NCBI GenBank assembly: GCA_944327405.1 | Contig: CALVHK010000002.1 | Location: forward strand, 1 to 28,648 | Direction of reading: 5' to 3' | Origin: an uncultured Bacilli bacterium | GTDB taxonomy: Bacteria; Bacillota_I; Bacilli_A; RF39; UBA660 | DNA: 28,648 nt | Part shown: positions 1-6,386 of the stretch, piece by piece | Numbering within the stretch: the stretch's first letter is position 1 | Layout: every line of letters starts with the position of its first letter | Notes under the pieces: generated by a model | What the model was told of the DNA's origin: nothing | What the model saw: the letters and a program-made list of their open reading frames with translations, nothing else | Databases searched by the model: none | Translations under genes and position numbers: made by a program

Positions 1-50
1 TAAAAGAAATAGAAAAAGAAAATAAGAACAAATTATTAAAAGTTGATTAA
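1..50 (+). CDS. 3' end of an upstream gene (partial)
   Basis: One frame is open from the window edge to a TAA at 48-50 and gives a lysine/glutamate-rich tail (KEIEKENKNKLLKVD). The other two forward frames hit stops almost at once. The next Shine-Dalgarno (GAGAGG) follows at about 55-60, as expected for a tightly packed operon. Nothing can be said about function from 15 residues. Confidence 0.45.
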   Translation, partial: KEIEKENKNKLLKVD

Positions 51-70
51 GAAAGAGAGGAAGATAAAGT

Positions 71-690
71 ATGTTAGGAAATATTGAAGTTTTATATCAT
101 AGCAGTATTAAAATAAATAAAGGAGTTATTATTTATAAATAGATCGGGAATATCATGATGCCGATATGATTTTTATTACGCACAGTCATTACGATCATTA
201 TAGTGAAGAAGATATACTTAAGGTGAGAAAAGAAAGTACTCGTGTTGTAGCTCCTGTTGATTTGCTAGACAATCTATTAACACTAGGTTTTACAAAGGAA
301 AGCATAACAATTGTAAAACCAAACGAAAACTACAATGTAAACGGTTTAACATTTAAAACTGTGCCAGCATATAACACCAATAAAAATTTTCATCCTAAGA
401 GTAATAATTGGGTGGGTTATTTGCTTACTTTAAATGATACAGTCTATTATATCGCGGGTGATACAGACATTACCGAAGAAAATAAACAAGTGAAATGTGA
501 TGTTGCCTTTGTACCCATTGGTGGAACCTACACCATGAATTATAAAGAAGCAGCTGAACTAATAAATGAAATAAAACCCAAAATAGCAGTGCCAACTCAT
601 TATGCAAGTATTGTAGGTAGCCTAGAAGATGGGAAAAACTTCGATAAATTATTAAATTCAGATATAGAATGTAAAATTTACAAAAAATAA
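71..690 (+). pseudogene. metallo-beta-lactamase-fold hydrolase, frameshifted near the N-terminus
   Basis: The C-terminal 174 residues (166-690) carry the MBL metal site: HSHYDH near residue 6 of this frame, then a conserved GDTD, then PTHY. This matches small (~200 aa) MBL-fold metal-dependent hydrolases. The natural start is ATG 71, which has the Shine-Dalgarno GAGAGG ~10 nt upstream. It encodes MLGNIEVLYHSSIKI and reads VIIYK before a TAG at 140-142. The downstream frame resumes as IDREYHDADMIFITH. In the family, as I recall it, the strand is continuous through an I-D-P-F segment, so the junction looks like a loss of about 13 nt that removed those residues and shifted frame. ATG 166 has no convincing ribosome site and would give a protein lacking the first beta strands, so I call this broken rather than a short gene. 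The substrate is unknown. A sequencing or assembly error is the alternative. Confidence 0.65.
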
Positions 691-699
691 GGAGAGATT

Positions 700-1173
700 A
701 TGGAAAAATTGAGTCCAGCCAAGCTTGTTGATAAAGGAATATGCCCTACATGTTATGATAAAGAGCATAACCACTCTTTATATGGAGACAATACAAATAA
801 AATATTATATGAGAATGATTTATTTGAATGCTTCCTAGTAGGAAATCCCAGGGCAGAAGGCCACACGGTAATAAGCAGTAAAAAACATTATAAAGATATG
901 ATGGAAATACCAGATGATTTATGTGCAGAAGTATTTGTCTTTGCCAAAAAAGTAATGAACGTTTTAAAAAGCGTTTATCAAGCTGAAAGCGTATATTTAT
1001 GTACTATGTGTGATGGGCCAATGAATCATTTTCATGTTCAATTAATACCCAGATATGCTTTTGAGAAAAGAGGGTCCAAAAACTTTGTAAAAGAAAGAAA
1101 AGAATATGAAGAAGATAAAGAAAAAATAGCAGAAATAAGGAATTTGTTAAAAAATGATAAAGAGAGCGAATGA
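700..1173 (+). CDS. HIT-family protein with CxxC knuckle
   Basis: This 157-residue histidine-triad protein (nucleotide hydrolase/transferase superfamily) has its signature at residues 110-114 as H-F-H-V-Q, followed by LIPR. The third histidine of the usual HxHxH is glutamine, the pattern seen in the GalT and some other HIT branches; the middle histidine (nucleophile in the family) is kept. A CPTC pair at residues 15-18 may be half of a zinc knuckle. The C-terminal ~35 residues are charged and helical. A Shine-Dalgarno GGAGAG precedes ATG 700. It sits 9 nt after the MBL gene, and its TGA stop is one base before the next gene's ATG, so all three are probably co-transcribed. The substrate cannot be deduced; it is probably cytoplasmic. 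Confidence 0.85.
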   Translation: MEKLSPAKLVDKGICPTCYDKEHNHSLYGDNTNKILYENDLFECFLVGNPRAEGHTVISSKKHYKDMMEIPDDLCAEVFVFAKKVMNVLKSVYQAESVYLCTMCDGPMNHFHVQLIPRYAFEKRGSKNFVKERKEYEEDKEKIAEIRNLLKNDKESE

Positions 1174-1174
1174 T

Positions 1175-1687
1175 ATGAAAATTGAAAAAGCTCAAATTGA
1201 AGATTCAAGAAATATTGTTGAAATTAATATAAAAGAATGGAAAAATACTTATAAGGGCATTTTTCCTGATAAATATTTAGAAAACTTAAGTGAAAAAGAA
1301 GAGGAAAGTATGAAAAAATGCAAGAATAAAATAAATGAATATATTGTTTGTAAAATAAATGATCAAGTCGTAGGTTTTCTAAGGTTTGGCAAAAATAAAA
1401 AGGGATATAATGATAATTATGCCGAAATATATGCATTGTATATTGATAAGGATTATCAGCGAAAAGGAATAGGAACAGCCTTAATTAATTTTGCTTTTGA
1501 GAATTTAAAACTAAATTATAAATATGTTTTAATTAGTACTTTAGTTCAAAATGATGCTAACTTATTTTATAAAAAAATTGGTGGTAAATTAATAGATAAA
1601 GTGTATTTTTTTTTAGAAGATAATGAGTATGAAGAGAATTTATATGAAAACAGAATAATTGTAAATAAAAACGCACAATATTTTTAA
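1175..1687 (+). CDS. GNAT family N-acetyltransferase
   Basis: This 170-residue protein starts MKIEKAQIEDSRNIVEI, the typical first strand and helix of GNAT enzymes. The acetyl-CoA pyrophosphate loop is seen as Q-R-K-G-I-G-T near residues 99-105, after the strand AEIYALYID. The late motif ANLFYKKIGG corresponds to the FYxKxGF region. I chose ATG 1175 over the in-frame ATG at 1154 because 1154 lies inside the HIT gene and the homology starts at 1175. It transfers acetyl from acetyl-CoA to an unknown amine. It is the last gene of the 71-1687 cluster and its stop lies in the loop of a terminator hairpin. Confidence 0.88.
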   Translation: MKIEKAQIEDSRNIVEINIKEWKNTYKGIFPDKYLENLSEKEEESMKKCKNKINEYIVCKINDQVVGFLRFGKNKKGYNDNYAEIYALYIDKDYQRKGIGTALINFAFENLKLNYKYVLISTLVQNDANLFYKKIGGKLIDKVYFFLEDNEYEENLYENRIIVNKNAQYF

Positions 1688-1704
1688 AATAATGTGCGTT
1701 TTTT
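1665..1704. terminator. bidirectional Rho-independent terminator
   Basis: The stem ACGCACA (1671-1677) pairs with TGTGCGT (1693-1699). Six T follow on the plus strand, ending the GNAT operon. An A run precedes the stem on the left, giving a T run on the minus strand, so it can also end tRNA-Leu transcription coming the other way. The GNAT stop codon is in the loop. Confidence 0.8.
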
Positions 1705-1772
1705 CAAAAATAGTATATCTTTTGCACACTCACTGTGCAATATTAATTTAAAATTTCAAATAAAAATCAATT

Positions 1773-1859
1773 TGGTGCCTGTGGAGGGACTCGGACCCTC
1801 ACGATATTGCTACCACTGGATTTTGAGTCCAGCGCGTCTACCAATTCCGCCACACAGGC
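1773..1859 (-). tRNA. tRNA-Leu, anticodon CAA
   Basis: Read on the minus strand this is an 87-nt class II tRNA with encoded CCA. The acceptor is GCCTGTG/CACAGGC with A73. The D arm GCG/CGC has the loop GAATTGGTAGA. The anticodon arm CTGGA/TCCAG has loop CTCAAAA, giving anticodon CAA (reads UUG). The variable arm pairs GGTA/TATC around GCAA. The T stem is GAGGG/CCCTC. The T loop is TCCGAGT, so position 55 is C instead of the near-universal T that becomes pseudouridine. A separate 7-bp hairpin (1722-1740, TTGCACA/TGTGCAA) lies just 3' of the tRNA and may help 3' processing or termination. Confidence 0.95.
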
Positions 1860-1872
1860 AAGTGATAAACCA

Positions 1873-1881
1873 ATTATAACA
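1873..1881 (-). promoter_or_regulatory. extended -10 promoter for tRNA-Leu
   Basis: On the minus strand the sequence reads TGTTATAAT, an extended -10 element, about 14 nt upstream of the mature tRNA 5' end at 1859. No strong -35 is visible, which is typical for TGn promoters. Confidence 0.6.
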
Positions 1882-1945
1882 CAAAATTATCAATTGTACT
1901 AGCAAAAATACACACTTTTAGTATATAATAATAAAGTGATGAATT

Positions 1946-2536
1946 ATGATTATAAGTTTTATTTTAATATTTATACAATTTTTGGTATGGTCTATCTTAA
2001 TGCTAAAAGGATCATTAAATAAACTTGATAATACATTTTACAGTAAAATAAAAATAGCAAGTTTAAAAACCAAAATATTTAAATGTATTACTTTTCTAGC
2101 TGATGCCAAGCTGATTGCTTTTCTATGTTTAGTTTTACTAATATTAATTGCAAATAAACGCATTCCCATTGCTATCATCATAAACATGCTAATAATGTGG
2201 GCTTTAATTGGTATTTTAAAAAGAACATTTAAAAGAGAGCGTCCCAATATAAAACGGTTAGTAAATGAGAAAGGATATTCATACCCATCAGGCCACACCA
2301 TGACAGCAACGATATTTTATGGCTTTAATATTTTTTTAATCATACTAAGTAATCTTATAATGCCCTTAAAAATTAGTTTAATCATCATATTATCAATATT
2401 AATATTATTAATTGGTTATACAAGAATATATTTAGGAGTACACTATTTAAGTGATGTCATAGGAGCCTTATTATTTGGCTCAAGTTATTTATTACTATAC
2501 ATTTACTTTACTTATTTTATTTTAAATTTAATTTAG
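1946..2536 (+). CDS. PAP2 family membrane phosphatase
   Basis: This 196-residue integral membrane protein has about six hydrophobic segments and the complete type 2 phosphatidic acid phosphatase signature. KxxxxxxRP is at residues 92-100, PSGH at 114-117, and RxxxxxHxxxD at 160-170 with the nucleophilic H166. The family removes phosphate from lipid phosphates such as phosphatidate, PGP or undecaprenyl pyrophosphate; the last would fit the wall-polymer genes nearby, but the substrate is not determined by sequence. The start ATG 1946 follows a weak GTGATG site. A TATAAT at 1924-1929 may be its -10. Confidence 0.88.
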   Translation: MIISFILIFIQFLVWSILMLKGSLNKLDNTFYSKIKIASLKTKIFKCITFLADAKLIAFLCLVLLILIANKRIPIAIIINMLIMWALIGILKRTFKRERPNIKRLVNEKGYSYPSGHTMTATIFYGFNIFLIILSNLIMPLKISLIIILSILILLIGYTRIYLGVHYLSDVIGALLFGSSYLLLYIYFTYFILNLI

Positions 2537-2558
2537 TTTTTCTAAATAAAATCGGATA

Positions 2559-2567
2559 TGATATAAT
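2559..2567 (+). promoter_or_regulatory. extended -10 promoter of the LCP gene
   Basis: TGATATAAT (TGn plus consensus -10) is followed by the Shine-Dalgarno AAAGGAG at 2580-2586, 7 nt before ATG 2594. No clear -35 is seen. Confidence 0.6.
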
Positions 2568-2593
2568 TATAGTACAAACAAAGGAGTTGTAGT

Positions 2594-4021
2594 ATGGCAA
2601 AAAGAAAAACCAAGATAATGCCATTTTTTAAATTTTTAGCAGTAGCAATGGCAATTATCACCCTCATAACATTATGTTTATTTAAATTTATCGATATATT
2701 ACCAGGAGAATACTTTCTAGTATTATGTGTTTTATTAATATTATTTGATATTGTATTTTCATGTTTAATTTTAGCTAGAAGAGGAGTCAAAAGAAGGGCA
2801 ATAGGAACAGTATTTTCCATTATATATATCATCTTCCTAGTTCTTATCATTGTCTATGAATTAAATACGATAGGATTTTTAAAGAAATTAGGTTTCACTG
2901 ATTATAAAACCGAAAATTACAGCGTTCTAGCTTTAAAAGACAGTGGTTATGAAGAATTAAACGATCTAGAAGAAAAAAGTATAGGTAGCTTAGATTTTTC
3001 TTCGGACGGTCTAAAAAAAGCTCGAGAATATATTGAAAAAGACATAGATGTAGATTTTATCACAACCGACAATATCACTGAGTTAAAAGAATCTTTTCTA
3101 GATGGTGAGTATGAAGGAATGCTATTAGAAGATTCCATGCTAGCCATGATTAATGAAAGTGATGAAACATTTAATGATAAATACATAGTCATTTACGAAT
3201 TCTCAATTGATGTTGAAACAGAAGATATAGCTCATGAAGTTGATATTACGGAAGAATCATTTAATATTTACATATCAGGAATTGATACGTATGGTTCAGT
3301 TAGTAGTGTGTCTCGTAGTGATGTAAATATGATTATTACGGTAAATCCAAACACTCATAAAATATTAATCACATCCATTCCAAGAGATTATTATGTAACA
3401 CTGGCAAGCAAAAACTCGAAAGACAAACTAACTCATGCAGGTATATATGGAATTGAAGAAAGCGTTGCAACTCTAGAAAACTTATTAGATATAAAAATAA
3501 ACTACTATGTGAAAGTAAACTTTACTTCCGTAATAGACATCGTTGATGCTTTAGGAGGAGTAAGTGTATATTCAAAATACAGTTTTACAAGCAAAGATGG
3601 TTATTATTACACAGAGGGGTATAATAATGTAGATGGAAAAAAAGCCTTATCTTTTGTTAGAGAACGTGAATCTTTTAGTGAAGGAGACAGAACAAGAGTC
3701 GAAAATCAAGCTGCCATGATTGAAGCTTTAATTAATAAAGCCATAAGTCCTTCCATTATTGTGAATTACACAAGCTTGCTAAATGCTCTAAATAATTCAT
3801 TTATTACTAATTTAAGTACCAATGATTTAACAGAATTCATTAAAATGCAAATTGATGAAATGCCTTCTTGGGAAATAGAAAATATAAGCCTAAACGGAAG
3901 CGATGCGTATGATTACACTTATTCTTATGGTGGAACAAGATTGTATGTTATGTATCCTGATAACGAAACAGTAATAAATGCTACAACCAAGATTAATGAA
4001 GTACTAAATGGGACTGAATAA
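2594..4021 (+). CDS. LytR-CpsA-Psr (LCP) wall-polymer ligase with extra N-terminal domain
   Basis: This 475-residue enzyme of the LCP family attaches undecaprenyl-linked glycopolymers such as teichoic acids to peptidoglycan outside the membrane. Three transmembrane segments lie at about residues 11-33, 39-61 and 68-90; most LCP proteins have one. Residues ~105-205 form an extra extracytoplasmic region (TDNITELKESFLDGEYEGML) that resembles half of a periplasmic-binding fold. The LCP domain covers ~223-400: GIDTYG with D231, SRSDVN with R241 and D243, SIPRDYY with R264, and RERxxFxEGDRTRVENQ at 356-372, which holds the pyrophosphate/lipid-binding arginines. All key acidic and arginine residues are present, so it should be active. 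It has its own promoter and terminator. Confidence 0.9.
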   Translation: MAKRKTKIMPFFKFLAVAMAIITLITLCLFKFIDILPGEYFLVLCVLLILFDIVFSCLILARRGVKRRAIGTVFSIIYIIFLVLIIVYELNTIGFLKKLGFTDYKTENYSVLALKDSGYEELNDLEEKSIGSLDFSSDGLKKAREYIEKDIDVDFITTDNITELKESFLDGEYEGMLLEDSMLAMINESDETFNDKYIVIYEFSIDVETEDIAHEVDITEESFNIYISGIDTYGSVSSVSRSDVNMIITVNPNTHKILITSIPRDYYVTLASKNSKDKLTHAGIYGIEESVATLENLLDIKINYYVKVNFTSVIDIVDALGGVSVYSKYSFTSKDGYYYTEGYNNVDGKKALSFVRERESFSEGDRTRVENQAAMIEALINKAISPSIIVNYTSLLNALNNSFITNLSTNDLTEFIKMQIDEMPSWEIENISLNGSDAYDYTYSYGGTRLYVMYPDNETVINATTKINEVLNGTE

Positions 4022-4032
4022 GTCCTTTTTTT
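4011..4032 (+). terminator. terminator of the LCP gene
   Basis: Stem GGACT/AGTCC (4011-4015 and 4021-4025) is followed by seven T. The stop codon TAA lies in the loop. Confidence 0.75.
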
Positions 4033-4046
4033 CTACTTTAAACCAG

Positions 4047-4069
4047 AAAAAAACTAACCATGAGGTTAG
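4047..4069 (-). terminator. terminator of the DUF308-type gene
   Basis: On the minus strand GCTAACC-TCAT-GGTTAGT is followed by seven T. It lies only 12 nt beyond the TAA at 4081-4083, which marks 4081 rather than the TGA at 4246 as the ancestral gene end. Confidence 0.8.
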
Positions 4070-4080
4070 CAATAAAATAA

Positions 4081-4620
4081 TTAATTGAGTAAATAGAGTC
4101 CAAAAATAAGACTATCTATTCCTAAAAATAACAAGTATATACCAATTAAATAGCTAATAGAAACAAATGAAATAAGAGGATTGAAGATCATTAAACATCC
4201 CAAAATCAAACTAAGAATGTTTATAATCAAAGTGAAATAATAATTTCATTTACCTGCTGTAAGCTGAATAAAAGGTAAATGAGCCAGATGAGCAACACAA
4301 TGAGCGATAAACCAAATAGGGAATAAAACCACTAACAATAATGTTCCCGCAGCGATATTACATAAAATTAAAATACCCATTATAATACTTAAAATACCAC
4401 CAAGTAACGCAACTACTGGTCCAAAACCTGTCCTTTTTTCTAATTTAACATAAAAGACAATATCTGCTATCCCCATAATAATAGCTAAAATGCCATATGC
4501 CACCATAACCCCAGTTAAAGTAGTAGAAGGAGTTGAGAAAGTATACATACTTAGTATAATGAGAAGTATACCAACGATAAGTTCACTCCAACCCAAGAAA
4601 GTTTTGTTTTTAATCATCAT
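4081..4620 (-). pseudogene. DUF308/HdeD-like membrane protein with in-frame TGA
   Basis: The reading frame begins at ATG 4620 (Shine-Dalgarno GAAAGG 7 nt upstream; the earlier in-frame ATG at 4644 lies ahead of that site). It encodes repeated pairs of hydrophobic helices of the HdeD/DUF308 kind: GWSELIVGILLIILSMYTF, then VAYGILAIIMGIADIVFYV, then GGILSIIMGILILCN, then LFPIWFIAHCVAHLA. Codon 125 is TGA (4246-4248). The same frame stays open for 54 more codons, giving the expected last helix pair (NILSLILGCLMIFNP, then YLIGIYLLFLGIDSLIFGLYL), and ends at TAA 4081-4083 beside a terminator. The whole frame is 179 codons plus stop, close to the family's usual length. The likely change is TGG to TGA. 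The family has poorly defined envelope-stress roles. A truncated, read-through or erroneous-base version are alternatives. Confidence 0.75.
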
Positions 4621-4731
4621 AAATTTTCCTTTCAAAAAAATCAAAACAACACTTAGAAACTAACGAAAATCTTAACTATAGAATATCACATTTTTATGAT
4701 TTTTTTTACTAGTTAAGGTTTTATGATAAAA

Positions 4732-5556
4732 TTAATAATTATATAAACGATAAAGTGTAATAGATGGTTTATTGAATGTACGAAAACTAAAATTTTCTGT
4801 ACCAATACCATTCGAAATATAGAGCTTTTGACTATCTACCTCATAATAATCATTAACATAAGTTTCTGCACCCGTCTTTTTTATAATGCCTCCAATAAAA
4901 GGAATTTTTATTTGGCCTCCCATAGAATGTCCTGATAAAACAATATTACTTCCACTAATATTTTTAATACTATCAGGTTCATGAACTAATGTAATTGTAA
5001 AATTGTTGTTTTCATACAAAGAAGAAATATCACTCGTATTAGTCAAACCAACAAAATTAATAGCCTCACTACTATTGTCATAAACCAACTTAGATTCATT
5101 ATCTAACAAAATAAAACCACTTTCTTCTAATATTTTTTGGTAGCTATCCAAATAATTCTTATCATAATCTCCAATAACAGCAAATTTAAATAATCTGGCA
5201 TCTAGCTCACTAAAATACCGAATCATTAAATCAACATCGTCTTCACTAACAGCATCATCATCAAATAAATCCCCCGTAAAAACAATAATATCTGGTCTCA
5301 TTTCATTAATAGATTCTATAACTTCACCGAGATCTTCTTCTAATGTAGTCCTACCATAATGAATATCAGAAAAATGCGCTATTTTTAAACCGTTATAGCT
5401 GTCGTTTAATTCCGCATCAACGATAGCTATTTCTTTTACAACAAATCCAGAAGTATTAATATATCTAGCATAAAGAAAAAAGACAAAAAAAACTATGATG
5501 AGAAAAAGTAATATTTTAAGTCCTCTTCTGGGTTTCACTTTTACTTTTTTTTCCAT
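4732..5556 (-). CDS. membrane-anchored calcineurin-like metallophosphoesterase with altered metal site
   Basis: This 274-residue protein has an N-terminal membrane anchor (residues 13-29) and an extracellular phosphoesterase domain of the YkuE/LpxH-like class. DIH at 64-66 and GDLFDD from 95 are conserved. The next motif, usually GNHD, is GDYD at 129-132. H192 is kept. The final GHxHGGQ is GHSMGGQ at 209-215, so one metal-ligand histidine is methionine. Similar variants may form their own subfamily, so this may be specialised rather than dead. The start is ATG 5556, with GGAGG 5 nt upstream, rather than the TTG at 5568. It begins 1 nt after the CPBP gene ends, so both are on one transcript. 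Confidence 0.82.
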   Translation of the reverse strand: MEKKVKVKPRRGLKILLFLIIVFFVFFLYARYINTSGFVVKEIAIVDAELNDSYNGLKIAHFSDIHYGRTTLEEDLGEVIESINEMRPDIIVFTGDLFDDDAVSEDDVDLMIRYFSELDARLFKFAVIGDYDKNYLDSYQKILEESGFILLDNESKLVYDNSSEAINFVGLTNTSDISSLYENNNFTITLVHEPDSIKNISGSNIVLSGHSMGGQIKIPFIGGIIKKTGAETYVNDYYEVDSQKLYISNGIGTENFSFRTFNKPSITLYRLYNY

Positions 5557-5557
5557 G

Positions 5558-6250
5558 CTAACCTCCAATCATAAATAAAATTATAAGCAAAATGACACAC
5601 AATCCATTATGAAATACATGCGAAAGATATGAAGTAAAAATATTATCGGTCTCATAATAAGCTTTAGCAAAGAAAAATCCTAAAGTACTATAAGGAAGAA
5701 GATATAATAATTCTGTAAAGTCTTTTGTTACTAAAAAACTTTGAATATGCATTGCCCCAAAAACAAGACCGGTTACAAGTGCAAAAGTATACCATTTTGA
5801 AAACGCTTTCTTAAAACTAGCTCTAAAAGTAATTTCCTCAATAAGAGGGCCTAGTATAACCATACTAATAACGCTACTAATAGGGTAAGAGGCAAGCAAA
5901 ACACGGTTAGCATCTTCATTTACCGAAACAGAAGTACCAACAAAATTAGAAATAATGATATTAGCAATCATCATAGCCCCTAAACCAATAATCCAATTTT
6001 TTAGAGCAACCCCAACATATTCTTTCTTGAAATTTTTAAAGTCATGCCAAAGTCTTTTGTGATAAACCAAAGCAAGTACTCCAAGTAAAATCACATAAGA
6101 TAAAGTTTGAAATATTGTAGCAATAACAACATTCTCATGATAAGTTAAATTTCTGAAAAGATAAGATACAATCAAACTAACAGCAAAATAAAGAATAATT
6201 GTGCCAATTCCTTTTAAAAATTCAAATACTTTTGTTTCTATATTTTCCAT
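5558..6250 (-). CDS. CPBP family intramembrane metalloprotease
   Basis: This 230-residue multi-pass membrane protein has the Abi/CAAX-protease (CPBP) motifs: EExxxR at 138-143 (EEITFR), FxxxH at 164-168 and HxxxN at 211-215. These glutamate zprotease-type residues lie in membrane helices and coordinate the catalytic site in the family. Members process prenylated or leader peptides or act in bacteriocin immunity; no partner is visible here. The start at ATG 6250 is chosen because the longer in-frame extension to 6310 lacks homology and has no ribosome site. It is co-transcribed with the phosphoesterase downstream and divergent from the YfhO gene. Confidence 0.87.
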   Translation of the reverse strand: MENIETKVFEFLKGIGTIILYFAVSLIVSYLFRNLTYHENVVIATIFQTLSYVILLGVLALVYHKRLWHDFKNFKKEYVGVALKNWIIGLGAMMIANIIISNFVGTSVSVNEDANRVLLASYPISSVISMVILGPLIEEITFRASFKKAFSKWYTFALVTGLVFGAMHIQSFLVTKDFTELLYLLPYSTLGFFFAKAYYETDNIFTSYLSHVFHNGLCVILLIILFMIGG

Positions 6251-6335
6251 ATCATCAACTCTTTTTCTAAAATAAATATAACACAAAATACCCTCTAAAT
6301 ACAATAGCATACTTAAAAATTGACATAAAAGCCTA

Positions 6336-6364
6336 TTGACGATAAATTTTAGTCTTGATACAAT
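6336..6364 (+). promoter_or_regulatory. sigma-A-type promoter of the YfhO gene
   Basis: TTGACG (6336-6341), 17-nt spacer, TACAAT (6359-6364). This places the transcript start near 6371 and rules out the upstream in-frame ATG at 6336 as the translation start. Confidence 0.8.
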
Positions 6365-6386
6365 TAAAATGTTTAAGGAGTATATT

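Noticed and set aside
1694..1879. 61-residue plus-strand ORF
   Set aside because: It is the antisense of tRNA-Leu and its flanks.
4246..4248. TGA read as Trp across the genome (genetic code 4)
   Set aside because: The HIT gene ends in TGA 1 nt before the GNAT start, and the GH13 gene ends in TGA right before a promoter; reading through either gives no plausible protein. One internal TGA alone cannot support recoding.
6336..6386. Longer N-terminus for the YfhO-type protein
   Set aside because: The upstream ATG overlaps the -35 of a good promoter; ATG 6387 has AAGGAG at the right distance.
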